The position numbers were made by a program, and so were the translations under genes. The notes beneath the pieces are model-generated. The model did no database searches. It worked only from the letters and a program-made list of their open reading frames with translations, and was not told the DNA's origin. This document shows, one piece after another, positions 24,167-33,734 of a stretch of DNA of 36,614 nucleotides. The stretch is taken from positions 1 through 36,614 of the forward strand of contig NZMW01000006.1 of assembly GCA_002694685.1 (NCBI GenBank). Direction: 5' to 3'. Each line of letters begins with the position of its first letter. Within the stretch, counting starts at the first letter, position 1. Source of the stretch: Balneola sp. (GTDB lineage: Bacteria; Bacteroidota; Rhodothermia; Balneolales; Balneolaceae).

Positions 24167-27100
24167 TTACTTAACCATCATCATTTTCTTAGTGGCGGTG
24201 TAAAATTTACCAGACTGTGACTGCACATTCAGTACGTAAATGTACATTCCCGAGGCATATCGGGAGGCATCCCAGTTCACTTTATAGTATCCCGCGCGGA
24301 TGCTGTTCTCATTCAGCAACGTTTCAATTTTACGTCCGAGGATGTCATACACCGTCAGACTCACTTTCGCTTGTTCCGCCAGTTCATAGTGAATACTTGT
24401 AGACGGGTTAAACGGATTCGGATAGTTCTGTGAAAGTGTGAACGTTTCCGGAAGATCTTCACGAACCTGAACAGCTTTCATCGCTGTCTGTTGTAGTGAT
24501 GGCTGATTTCTGGCACGAATATCAGAGCTGATGACCATCTCGGAGTCTTCATCACTGAGGGCACTAAAAGTTACAGAAACCATATCTCGGTCGGTAATAG
24601 AAGAAAGCGTTCCAAAGTTTGCGATGTTCAGCGTAAGGATACCGTTGGCAGTATCGGCATGAGAAAGAAATACATTCGCATTCTCACTATGAATATCAAA
24701 TAGACCGCGGTCTTCAACACCTTCGAGTGTAAGCTTGTCCTCATCATAATCGATAATTAATGACAAGCCTTCCACACTGTCAGGGTGGGAGAGGCTAAAG
24801 TCATAGGTGACTTCCCGCTTTGCTTGCGATGGATTGGTTACATATTCAGCTTGAGTCTCCACTTTTTTATAACTGATGAAAGTCAGCGAATCAGCAAAGA
24901 TTTCATCCATTAACTCTTTGGAAGCTGAGCTTGGGCCTGTTGCAGTCTTGTTAATGTCTGAGGTACCATCTAGCTCATTCCGCCCATTAGTTTGGCGAGA
25001 AGTTGTTCGAGCGGTGGTATTAGTTCCGTTGAATGATTTTCTCAAAGCCGCAAAGGAGTTTGCTTTGGCTGCTTTATTACGTTCCTGGGTTAGGTTCCAG
25101 TAGCGAATAAAGGCGACGATGTCATCAACGTTGAAGTTATTATCAGGAGCTAAGCGTGCATATGGGAATGAGCTTGAGCTAAAGTCCAAAGGACCTGTCT
25201 CAAAACTAAAGTTATCACTTCTCCACCCGTTGCCAAAGCTGACGAGGTCAGTCAGGTTGACTTCAAAATCAGCGGTGAAATCTCCAATCATGGTTGTGTA
25301 GAAATCCTGAGAAGCGAATACATCATCTGAACTAGTTTGCTGTCCATCATCATCAGTATCGATGAAATATTGTCCGCCACTGTTATCCGAAACAACCTGT
25401 GAAGACACTTCAACAGAGAGAGTATCTAATGCATAAAAACTCATGTTTTCGACCAGCAATTCATTTCCTGAAATGGAGAGGTCCCCAACAGGCAATGATT
25501 CTCCTGTTCTTGTAGTGATAGTTATGGCTCCCGAGAAGAAGTCAGTAAAGTTGGGAATGCTGTTGATACCGTTTGAAGAGTTAAAAAAGAGTGAAAAACC
25601 CTGATTTACCCTAATAATGTTATTACTTCCAGCATCCAGTCTTGTGATCTGAAGCGGATTAATGGTGAAGTTTCTAAACAAACCAATCTGAGAAGATGAA
25701 TTTGATCTGTACGCTACATCAAGTCTTCCATTTCCATCCATGTCTGTGGCAACAACTCGGTCTATACTCGTGCTGCTTGAACCCAGATTGTTGGAAGATG
25801 AAAAACTACCATTTCCAGTATTCCGGAACCAAAATGCTTCTCGGGTATTTGGAGATGAAGTGATGATATCTTTAAGTCCATCTCCATCCAGATCAGCTAT
25901 AGCAACGTCAGATGCGCCGCTAATTCCACTACCGCCTGTAATGGTGGTGAATGAACCTTGACTATCAGAATTAATCAGAACTTCAATAAGATCGTCATCT
26001 GAAGAAGCGTAAATAAGATCAAGATCACCATCGTTGTCTAAATCACTACCTATGACTTTCTCAGGGAAATTAATACCGGTAAGAGTGGTTTCGGTGAAGC
26101 TGCCATCGCCATTATTATAGTAGGCGGCAATTATATTCCGTCCCTGTATTGCAGCAACAACATCAACGAGCCTGTCTCCATTGAAATCCCCGGCGTAAAT
26201 AGATCGAATGTTTCCGGCAGAGCTGGCAACAATGTTTTCTGCTCCAAAGGATACTGAAGAATTAACGCTCGTATTCTCATACCAGCTGATTTTGCCATCA
26301 TTACTTGAAGAGATTATGACATCCTCATATCCGTCATCATTAATGTCGGCTGAAGCAATATCTGTAATACCGGAGTGGCTTACCGTAATAGATGTAAGGT
26401 CTAAGAAAGAAGACCGATTTGTGCTGCCATTATTCTTAAGCACATGAAAGACGTTATCCTGATAAGAAGTAAACACAAAATCAGGATAGTCCGTACCAAA
26501 GATGCTGGTAGGTTTGATGATATTTGGGTCAATCGAGCTGCCTAAGTTTATATTTCTTAGCTGGCTGTAAGGGTTGGAGCCATCAGAATAATAAAGGCCA
26601 ATTTGGTTCAAGTCCGGTCTTGTTACCACCAAATCTTCTAAACCGTCACTGTCTAAGTCAGCACTTGCTATACTACCTGTACCACCTCCACCACCGGCTG
26701 TTTCGGTTGGTGAAGAAAAGGTTCCGTCATTCTCAGTGAGTAACCTGAAAGGTGCTGGATAATTATAGTTAATACCGTTTGTTGTGATCGAAATATCAGT
26801 TGTTCCAGACAAGCCCGATGGAACTTCAACTGTAACCAGATTAGGATACGTATCGATGACGTTCGCCGAGGTGTTACCAAAGTTAACGGTTGTGCTTCCT
26901 GAAATTCCGACCCCGGAAATTCGGATAATATTGCCTGCGACACCGGCTAAAGGCTCAATGTTCGCTATTTGAGTAGAAATAGCTTTTATAGCTACACTGT
27001 CAGATCGGGTTTGAGTTCCGTTATCGTCAACAGAAGCAACGCGGTAGTAATAAGTGACAGCATTGGTGATGTCATTGTCTGTAAAGGATGTTTCCGTTTG

Positions 27101-30100
27101 AACACCATTTGATACAGACACGTAATTATCTACAGGCTCAACACTACGATAGATCTCATATCCTTGTAAATCAGTGTCGCTGTTTGCATCCCAATTCAGT
27201 ATCACGCTTCCAATATCTCGAGAAGCCGTGATACCGGTTGGAGCGTCTGGCGGGGGGTCAACATTGTTGATCTGTAAAATAGAATTGGATGTATAGTCAC
27301 TGGCAAGGATATCTAAATCACCGTCGCCGTTAAGATCAGAAATAGCAAGAGCTCTGATTTCTCCCGCACCGGTAACTAAGTATTCAGCAGCACTAAAGTT
27401 CTCAGAACCTAAATTTCTATACAACACTACATCGCCATTAAGAGTACCAACAACAACTTCGAGTAATCCATCACCATTAAGATCACCTACTGCTGCAGTA
27501 GTCGGATCAATTAGGTCCTCAGAAATAATTTTCTGAGTTGAGAAAGAACCAGAACCGGCATTGTTTGAGTACCAGGCTACTTTAGAATCTGTTTGAGATA
27601 TGGTCAGGAGGTCTACATCACTGTCACCATCAATATTGCCGGCTATAACATTTCTTGGCAGATCAAAAGAAGAAGTAATTAATGTTCGTCCTCCAAATGA
27701 ACTTCCATTATTCGGATAGTAAACCAGCTGATCGGTTCCTTCAAGTGTTGCAATAATTTCAAATCGACCATCTTCATTGATATCAACTCCAGCGATATCA
27801 TTTACGAGCGGGGCATTTGAATCAACCGTTACTTGCGTTGTGAAATTTCCAGTTCCATCATTCTGATAAAGGAAAATATCGTCTGTAATTCTGCTAGAGT
27901 GTATAAGATCAATATCGCCATCTCCATCAGCATCAAAGGCAAGAAGTGATTGTTCAGAATAATCATTACCTACACGTTCAGGGAAAGATTGAACGGTGCT
28001 GGTAGAAACTAATCCAAAAGATCCATCTCCGTTGTTTGAATACCAGATTAAAGATCGATCATAAACAGCAGCTATATCAATCAGGGTATCTCCATCAAAA
28101 TCTGCATAGACAACATCTCTGGCTCCGAGGTTGCCTTCATTACCGATGCTCTGAACTCCTGAAAAGCTTCCATCTCCTTGATTAGCTAAGGAAATTAGAT
28201 TCTCACCGGCAGATTGATTGTAGAGTGAAGCCAGAATATCGTTATCAAGATCAGAATCTAAATCAATGGCTCTCAGCGTAGTTGCTCCCAAAATACCGGA
28301 AGGTAAAATTGAGTTTGCTTCCTGGAAGAATCCACTTTCGCCAGCTGTTGTTTCGAGTACGGTAAATAAATCTGGGAGAGGCAAGAATATTGTACCACTA
28401 ACAGTAACCAGAACTTCGTGATTACCGGGAGTAATACTTGGTACTGTTACCACAATTTGATTTGGCAATTGGGTAACAACAGGTGCGTCAATTTCACCAA
28501 TGTCAACAAGTACAGAACCTGCTGTAGTAGGTAAGTTAGTACCATAGATAGTTATAGAGGTACCTGCATCAGCGGCTGTTGTGTTGATGCCATAAACAGA
28601 AATGATATCAAAACCACTTGTGGCTTCATTACTGAGGTCGCTTTGGATATTTAAATCAGAACTGTAAGTAGCAATCCGGTAATAATAGCGGGTATTTGCC
28701 TGAACATTACTGTCAACAAAAGAAGTACCCGTCAATAATGATGGATTTATTTTAGTTGCTGAAGTAGAATCTGTAAAAGGCTCTGTGGCTCTATAAATAT
28801 TATATCCTGAAGCATTGACAGATAAACTCTGATCCCAACTCAGGTTAATAGATGAAGCTGCTTCATTAGCTACCACATTTGAAGGAGGGGAGACCGATAA
28901 ATCAATGATGTCAGTCTGATTAATAGGCTCAAGGCGATAATCACCAACCTCCCCTTCGCTTACAATACCTTCAAAGGCAAATGTTTCAGGAATTTCAGTG
29001 CCGAGTATATTCGTAAATAGGGGGCCTGAAGCGTATAGAAAGCTATTTTGATTAAGAATATCAGATTCATAAAGATCATATGATGTGAATTCCCGGAAAG
29101 TTGAACCGGTACTGTCGGTTGATAAGTCATTAATGCGAACTAATACCGACTCATAGGTTTCAGATACATCATCAAGAGTGATCGTTATAGGATCAGGTAA
29201 AGTATTTCCGGTAGAAAGAGAGGTGTATTCCTGAATATTTACGATTTCCATGAGTCCGCCAAATTCAGATCTCTGTCCTAAAATTTCTAAGGAATCACCT
29301 TCCTGAATATTCTGGCCAAAAACTACATCATTAAAATCTGCTGCTCGATAAACATGCAGGCCAGCAGAACCATCCTGTAATTTGAAGATATTGTCTGTAC
29401 GGCGGGTTACAATACCACGCACCCGAATATAAGAGCCTTTAGTCGTCAACCGAGCATCTGCAATTGATGAAAGATTTACACTAAGAGTACCCGTGTTTTC
29501 GTACCAGGCTATTTTATCGTCAAGGCGGGAGGCAGAGAGTACATCCAGATCGCCGTCACTGTCGAGGTCGGCGGCATATACGGTATTGGCACCATCAGCA
29601 AGGGTAGAAATAATGGTTTGAGCGCCAAAGGTGCCGTCCCCGTTATTTTCGTACCAGGCAATTTTATCGTCAAGGCTGGAGGCAGAGAGCACATCCAGGT
29701 CGCCGTCGCCGTCGAGGTCTATAGCATATACGCTTTGGGCACCGTCAGCAAAGGTAGAAATAATGGTTTGAGCGCCAAAAGTACCGTCGCCATTATTTTG
29801 GTACCAAGCAATTTTGTCGTCAAAGAAAGACGCGGATAGCACGTCTTGGTCTCCATCGCCGTCAAGGTCAGCCGCATATACACTTCTGCCACTACTGGTG
29901 AGGGTAGAAATAGTGGTTTGAGCGCCAAAGGTGCCGTCGCCGTTATTTTCGTACCAGGCAATTTTGTCGTCTGATTTAGAAGCAGAGAGTACATCTATAT
30001 CACCGTCATTGTCTAGGTCTATCGCATATACGCTTTCAGCACCGTCAGCGAGGGTAGAAATAACGGTTTGAGAGGCGAAGGTACCGTCGCCATTATTTTG

Positions 30101-33100
30101 GTACCAGGCAATTTTGTCGTCAAAGCTAGAAGCGGATAACACGTCTTGGTCTCCGTCGCCGTCGAGGTCAGCCGCATAAACGCTACTAGGCCCGTTAGCA
30201 AGGGTAGAAATAACGGTTTGAGTGCCAAAAGTACCGTCGCCATTATTTTGGTACCAGGCAATTTTGTCATCAGTGTAGGAAGCAGAGATTACGTCCAGAT
30301 CGCCATCACCATCGAGGTCGGTTGCAAATACGCTATAAGCTGCATCTCCAAGTGTAGAAATAACAGATTGAGTGGCAAAGTTAGCGGAAATAGGTTGGAG
30401 TGAAGTAAAATTACCCGCATAAGTCTCTGAGAAAGAGTTAGCTGTAACTGAGACCTCTGCATTTCCGGGGCTAACAGCTGGGACCGTTACGACCAATTTA
30501 GTTGCTGAAGCTTCTACAACATCTGCTGAAAAGCCTCCAATGGAAACCGCATTTGATGTTGGGTTTGAATCAAATCCTTTACCATAAATAGTAATATTAG
30601 TTCCAGGCGCAGCCGCTTCAGGGAATACTTTTGATATAGCAAAATTCAATCCTGCGGCTATATCTTCTTCATAGGTAGGGGTTAGTTGGTAACCGCCGTT
30701 AGCTGACGCGGTTGCTAAGGTTGACTGACGTAAAACACCTACGTAGTTAAACAGACTAGGTATCTCAACACCATCTAATTCATTCTGTATTGCCCCGCCA
30801 ATCCTCATAGTAGAAGGATAGGTAACTCCATCTTGGATAAGGTCGTATGAAGTGTCGTTTGTAAAAGTACCCGAGCTAGGCGTGGAAATATTTGTGATCT
30901 TTACCAATTCAGATTCATATTCTTCTCCCAAATCAGCAAGAGTTATCTCCTGTGGTTCAGGTAACGCGTTATTACGTGACGGTACAGAGAAATCCGTAAC
31001 ATTATCAAATTCTAAAAGACTATTAAATTCGGTAAGCTGTCCTGTAACAATCAGGGAATCTCCTGCAACGATATCACCATTAATTATTGCAGTATCAATA
31101 GCTGAAGCTGATGGAGCAAAAACATGCAGCCCAGAATTTCCATCTTGGATAGAAATGTTATTTCCTAATACTCTTGTAACTACCCCTTTTGTTTTCAGGG
31201 TGGTACCTAATGAAGCATTCCGTACATCAGCAATAGGGGTGACAGGTAAATTACCAATGAACTCAATATCGTCCCAATAATAAGTCTGTTCTCCGGCATC
31301 GGCTCCGGTTGTTCCAAAGTTGATTGCAGAAGTGCCATCTAAATGATTACTAAAGTCAAAATACAAGGTTTCCCACCCACCGGATGTTGTAGTATTTACT
31401 TGAGTCTCAACACTAATATTTATATCAGAGGTATTTTCTGCTTTAAGCAAAATTGGGATGCCGGCAGCCGGAGACCAAACTCTTACACTCATTAGTGTAT
31501 TACCGGAGGAGAAAGGGATAGCTTCAGCCAGGTCCATAGTGGTTCCGGCTATATTTTCTGCAAGCTGACTTCGTACAGTTTCAGCTACTAAATTTGAAGA
31601 GTTCTCTGGGTCCTGAACAACACGTGAGGAATTTCCACCAAAATCTATGAAGTCGTAAAAAACGCCGCTGTCGTCAAAAGTGATTGGGAGACTTGGAGTA
31701 ACTAATGGAATTCCTGTGTTTTCATACCAGGAAATCTCATCATTGAATTCGGAGGCAGTGAGTACATCTAAGTCGCCATCTCCATCCAGGTCGGCAGCTA
31801 TTACTGTATTAGCTCCATCAGCTAAGTCGGTAATTATTTGTTGGCTTCCAAAGGTTCCGTCTCCAAAGCTTTCATACCAGGCAATTTTGTCGTCGAAAGT
31901 AGAAGCTGATAGAACATCTTGATCACCGTCCCCATCCAAATCAGCTGTATAAACACTAGCTGCTCCATCAGCAATGTTTGAGATGATATTCTGATTAGAA
32001 AAAGTCCCGTCTCCAAAGTTTTCATACCAGGCAATACGGTCATCATTTATAGAGCTGGAAAGTATATCCATGTCTCCATCATTGTCTAAATCTGAGGCAA
32101 ATACATCAGTTGCTACATCTCCACCACCAATATTTGTACTCGCTGCAAAAGTGCCATCTCCGTTATTTGGGTACCATGCAATTTCGACACCAGAGGCAGC
32201 GGAAATCACGTCTAAATCACCGTCATTATCTAGATCGGCTGTGTAAACATTTTGTGGCTGTGTTGCAGAGGTAGATATGTTAACTGCCGGTGCAAAAGTA
32301 GCATCCCCAAAGTTTTCATACCAGTCAATCCTATTGTCGAAAAGAGAAGTGATTAATATGTCTACATCACCATCACCGTCAATATCTGCCGTATGCAAAC
32401 CATTTAAGCCACTATAAAAACCAGAAGAGAGTATAGTTTCTGTGAAGAAGTTTCCTGCTCCATCATTTTCATACCAAACAAGTTGGTTGTTGGCTGTTGT
32501 ATAAACGACATCAAGGTCACCATCTCCATCAAAGTCTGCTGCACGTACCTTTCTTGCATCGCTGGCATTGATGGTAATCAAAGATTCAGAACCAAAGGTG
32601 CCATCCCCATTGTTAGCAAACCAAGAAATGGTGTTGTCAATACCGGAAGCTGTTAAAACATCCTGATCGCCGTCTCCGTCCAAATCGGCAGGGTATACAT
32701 CAAATGCAGCATCACTGGAATTTGTGATCAGGTTCTGGCTTCCAAAAGAAGCATTTGTTTGATCCAGAACCGTAAATAAATCAGGGTAGGTGTATTCTCC
32801 AATGATGGTGGAGAGAGTTAAGTCATAATTACCAGGGGATAAATTCTCATTGACCTGAAAAGTCATTTTGTTATCTGACTGAGCAAGGTTGAACCAATAA
32901 TATCCTGTATCACCAAAATAAACTCGGTTTGATATGTTCTCTGTGGTGAGCCCGCTACCATATAAATTAATTACCTGTCCTTTCGCTGAAGCTACAGGCT
33001 CAACTTTGGTTATACGGGCCAGTGATCCATCAGCATTAAAAATTGAGATATTATCTACGAATGCTGCATCAATCCCTGCAGAATTACTTCCATCTTTGGA

Positions 33101-33676
33101 ATACCAAAAGTCAATTTCTCTGACTCCTTCGCTTAGGGAGTATAAACCACTCTGTGTCCAGGGAATCTCTCCGGATTCATCTAAAATTCGATTACCATCC
33201 ACTTCAACATGCAAGTAATCCCAGCCTGGTTCTGAACTTACTTTATATCTAAACTGAAGGTCACCACCTCCGGGAGCTACCTTTACAAAGAATTTGATAT
33301 TAACCGCCTCAGAATCGTTAATATCGGGGCTCATTAGGCTATAGCTATCTAAGTAGGTAGTATCAATAGCTTGAACAATTTGGAAGTAGTTGTTTACATT
33401 TGCAACAGTATCACCTGGTTGACCAGTATCAAACCTAAGAAATCCGGGTTCGCCAGAGAAGTAAGTGCCATTTGGGTATCCTGCTTCAAAGTCGTAGGTA
33501 AGGTCATAGAGTAGTGAATTATCAAGACTGGCAGGTGCTTTTTTCTGGCTCTGCTCCAAGTTTTTGAATCTTGGGTCCTGCTCGACTTTGATATTCCTAT
33601 CTTGTGATACAGCCTGCCCCATAGCAACGCTGGAAAAAAGGAGAAGAAAACCTAAACTTTTAATTGTGTACTTCAT
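24167..33676 (-). CDS. Giant multidomain surface protein: TIG/FG-GAP propellers, dockerin- and cohesin-like ends, T9SS tail
   Basis: The frame opens at TTG 33766, overlapping the previous gene, but ATG at 33676 starts a signal peptide (MKYTIKSLGFLLLFSSVAMG), giving 3169 residues. Approximate order: MAM/jelly-roll-like N-domain (30-215); IPT/TIG 1 (222-305); FG-GAP/VCBS propeller 1, seven DxDxDG units (307-657); carbohydrate-binding-like domain (665-810); OB-fold 1 (812-1012); TIG 2; propeller 2, six units (1099-1395); OB-fold 2 (1399-1592); FN3; TIG 3; propeller 3, seven units (1784-2137); FN3; TIG 4; propeller 4, seven units (2320-2667); Ig-like domain; dockerin-like segment (2794-2862); cohesin-like domain (2929-3065); T9SS type A tail (NYPNPFNPSTSIHYEL). 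No enzyme domain is seen. It is probably a Ca-dependent surface adhesin or scaffold, last gene of an operon with the cohesin lipoprotein and PEGA genes. Confidence 0.9.
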   Translation of the reverse strand: MKYTIKSLGFLLLFSSVAMGQAVSQDRNIKVEQDPRFKNLEQSQKKAPASLDNSLLYDLTYDFEAGYPNGTYFSGEPGFLRFDTGQPGDTVANVNNYFQIVQAIDTTYLDSYSLMSPDINDSEAVNIKFFVKVAPGGGDLQFRYKVSSEPGWDYLHVEVDGNRILDESGEIPWTQSGLYSLSEGVREIDFWYSKDGSNSAGIDAAFVDNISIFNADGSLARITKVEPVASAKGQVINLYGSGLTTENISNRVYFGDTGYYWFNLAQSDNKMTFQVNENLSPGNYDLTLSTIIGEYTYPDLFTVLDQTNASFGSQNLITNSSDAAFDVYPADLDGDGDQDVLTASGIDNTISWFANNGDGTFGSESLITINASDARKVRAADFDGDGDLDVVYTTANNQLVWYENDGAGNFFTETILSSGFYSGLNGLHTADIDGDGDVDILITSLFDNRIDWYENFGDATFAPAVNISTSATQPQNVYTADLDNDGDLDVISAASGVEIAWYPNNGDGTFAASTNIGGGDVATDVFASDLDNDGDMDILSSSINDDRIAWYENFGDGTFSNQNIISNIADGAASVYTADLDGDGDQDVLSASTFDDKIAWYESFGDGTFGSQQIITDLADGANTVIAADLDGDGDLDVLTASEFNDEISWYENTGIPLVTPSLPITFDDSGVFYDFIDFGGNSSRVVQDPENSSNLVAETVRSQLAENIAGTTMDLAEAIPFSSGNTLMSVRVWSPAAGIPILLKAENTSDINISVETQVNTTTSGGWETLYFDFSNHLDGTSAINFGTTGADAGEQTYYWDDIEFIGNLPVTPIADVRNASLGTTLKTKGVVTRVLGNNISIQDGNSGLHVFAPSASAIDTAIINGDIVAGDSLIVTGQLTEFNSLLEFDNVTDFSVPSRNNALPEPQEITLADLGEEYESELVKITNISTPSSGTFTNDTSYDLIQDGVTYPSTMRIGGAIQNELDGVEIPSLFNYVGVLRQSTLATASANGGYQLTPTYEEDIAAGLNFAISKVFPEAAAPGTNITIYGKGFDSNPTSNAVSIGGFSADVVEASATKLVVTVPAVSPGNAEVSVTANSFSETYAGNFTSLQPISANFATQSVISTLGDAAYSVFATDLDGDGDLDVISASYTDDKIAWYQNNGDGTFGTQTVISTLANGPSSVYAADLDGDGDQDVLSASSFDDKIAWYQNNGDGTFASQTVISTLADGAESVYAIDLDNDGDIDVLSASKSDDKIAWYENNGDGTFGAQTTISTLTSSGRSVYAADLDGDGDQDVLSASFFDDKIAWYQNNGDGTFGAQTIISTFADGAQSVYAIDLDGDGDLDVLSASSLDDKIAWYENNGDGTFGAQTIISTLADGANTVYAADLDSDGDLDVLSASRLDDKIAWYENTGTLSVNLSSIADARLTTKGSYIRVRGIVTRRTDNIFKLQDGSAGLHVYRAADFNDVVFGQNIQEGDSLEILGQRSEFGGLMEIVNIQEYTSLSTGNTLPDPITITLDDVSETYESVLVRINDLSTDSTGSTFREFTSYDLYESDILNQNSFLYASGPLFTNILGTEIPETFAFEGIVSEGEVGDYRLEPINQTDIIDLSVSPPSNVVANEAASSINLSWDQSLSVNASGYNIYRATEPFTDSTSATKINPSLLTGTSFVDSNVQANTRYYYRIATYSSDLNIQSDLSNEATSGFDIISVYGINTTAADAGTSITIYGTNLPTTAGSVLVDIGEIDAPVVTQLPNQIVVTVPSITPGNHEVLVTVSGTIFLPLPDLFTVLETTAGESGFFQEANSILPSGILGATTLRAIDLDSDLDNDILASLYNQSAGENLISLANQGDGSFSGVQSIGNEGNLGARDVVYADFDGDTLIDIAAVYDRSLIWYSNNGDGSFGLVSTSTVQSFPERVGNDYSEQSLLAFDADGDGDIDLIHSSRITDDIFLYQNDGTGNFTTQVTVDSNAPLVNDIAGVDINEDGRFEIIATLEGTDQLVYYPNNGSSFGGRTLITSSFDLPRNVIAGNIDGDSDVDLLTISQTDSKVAWYSNNAGSGSFSTQKIISEDLIDPTTAAVGDLNGDGLLEVVVGTLNGDVVLYRNLGSENFSAAEYLVTGAGEIRALAISDLNGDGDLDILASDYTSNSILQINNVDPPPDAPTGITASRDIGSVILNWDANSDTDLQGYEIYRSVEPVDNYVSVSNGVQTETSFTDNDITNAVTYYYRVASVDDNGTQTRSDSVAIKAISTQIANIEPLAGVAGNIIRISGVGISGSTTVNFGNTSANVIDTYPNLVTVEVPSGLSGTTDISITTNGINYNYPAPFRLLTENDGTFSSPTETAGGGGGTGSIASADLDSDGLEDLVVTRPDLNQIGLYYSDGSNPYSQLRNINLGSSIDPNIIKPTSIFGTDYPDFVFTSYQDNVFHVLKNNGSTNRSSFLDLTSITVSHSGITDIASADINDDGYEDVIISSSNDGKISWYENTSVNSSVSFGAENIVASSAGNIRSIYAGDFNGDRLVDVVAAIQGRNIIAAYYNNGDGSFTETTLTGINFPEKVIGSDLDNDGDLDLIYASSDDDLIEVLINSDSQGSFTTITGGSGISGASDVAIADLDGDGLKDIITSSPNTREAFWFRNTGNGSFSSSNNLGSSSTSIDRVVATDMDGNGRLDVAYRSNSSSQIGLFRNFTINPLQITRLDAGSNNIIRVNQGFSLFFNSSNGINSIPNFTDFFSGAITITTRTGESLPVGDLSISGNELLVENMSFYALDTLSVEVSSQVVSDNSGGQYFIDTDDDGQQTSSDDVFASQDFYTTMIGDFTADFEVNLTDLVSFGNGWRSDNFSFETGPLDFSSSSFPYARLAPDNNFNVDDIVAFIRYWNLTQERNKAAKANSFAALRKSFNGTNTTARTTSRQTNGRNELDGTSDINKTATGPSSASKELMDEIFADSLTFISYKKVETQAEYVTNPSQAKREVTYDFSLSHPDSVEGLSLIIDYDEDKLTLEGVEDRGLFDIHSENANVFLSHADTANGILTLNIANFGTLSSITDRDMVSVTFSALSDEDSEMVISSDIRARNQPSLQQTAMKAVQVREDLPETFTLSQNYPNPFNPSTSIHYELAEQAKVSLTVYDILGRKIETLLNENSIRAGYYKVNWDASRYASGMYIYVLNVQSQSGKFYTATKKMMMVK
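24480..24890 (-). other. Cohesin-like domain of the giant protein
   Basis: Within the giant protein, the stretch starting REVTYDFSLSHPDSVEGLSL, with IIDYDEDKLTLEGVEDRG, and later NGILTLNIANFGTL and MVSVTFSALSDE, has the strand pattern of cohesin-type jelly rolls (x-G-L-x-h-x-h-x-Y-D-x-x-x-L). It sits directly before the T9SS sorting domain. Assignment is by pattern only. Confidence 0.6.
25095..25295 (-). other. Dockerin-like segment of the giant protein
   Basis: Two F-hand-like repeats are visible. The first, GDFTADFEVNLTDLVSFGNG, has Ca-ligand positions D1, T3, D5, N9 and D12 as in type I dockerins. The second, LAPDNNFNVDDIVAFIRYW, keeps D5, N9 and D12 but lacks acidic residues at positions 1 and 3. 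The linker between them is longer than usual. Assignment is by pattern only. Confidence 0.6.
25675..26715 (-). repeat. FG-GAP/VCBS propeller block 4 (seven units, divergent)
   Basis: Seven units of about 50 residues with loops such as ADLDSDGLED, ADINDDGYED, GDFNGDRLVD, SDLDNDGDLD, ADLDGDGLKD and TDMDGNGRLD. The second unit (FGTDYPDF) has lost the calcium loop. Units are divergent in DNA, unlike block 2. Confidence 0.8.
27265..28325 (-). repeat. FG-GAP/VCBS propeller block 3 (seven units, divergent)
   Basis: Seven units with loops IDLDSDLDND, ADFDGDTLID, FDADGDGDID, VDINEDGRFE, GNIDGDSDVD, GDLNGDGLLE and SDLNGDGDLD, flanked by TIG 3 and the second FN3 domain. The count matches a seven-bladed propeller. 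Confidence 0.8.
29490..30380 (-). repeat. Exact-period 150-bp tandem array (propeller block 2, six units)
   Basis: The same DNA words recur every 150 bases: the G-T-x-C-C-G-T-C box begins at 29631, 29781, 29931, 30081 and 30231. Each unit encodes 50 residues of the form ISTLADGAxSVYAADLDGDG, then DxDVLSASxxDDKIAWYxNN and GDGTFGAQT. The units are nearly identical in DNA, whereas those of the other three blocks have diverged, indicating recent duplication or gene conversion here. Confidence 0.93.
31705..32755 (-). repeat. FG-GAP/VCBS propeller block 1 (seven units)
   Basis: Seven units with loops ADLDGDGDQD, ADFDGDGDLD, ADIDGDGDVD, ADLDNDGDLD, SDLDNDGDMD, ADLDGDGDQD and ADLDGDGDLD, each followed by a [V/I]-x-x-A/S-S run and a W-Y-x-N-x-G-D-G-T-F end. 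It follows TIG 1. The last two units resemble those of block 2 most. Confidence 0.82.
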
Positions 33677-33734
33677 TGAACGTGGATTTAAAACTGATAG
33701 AAAATATGTGTCGATAAAGAGTATAAAATTTTGA

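Noticed and set aside
29490-30380. Regular repeats that could suggest a CRISPR array or satellite DNA
   Set aside because: The period is 150 bases, there are no spacers, and every unit is in frame and encodes an FG-GAP blade of the giant protein.
29509-30403. Several antisense and off-frame open frames of 60-90 codons within the repeat array
   Set aside because: They repeat with the same 150-base period and have low-complexity products, so they are shadows of the array, not genes.
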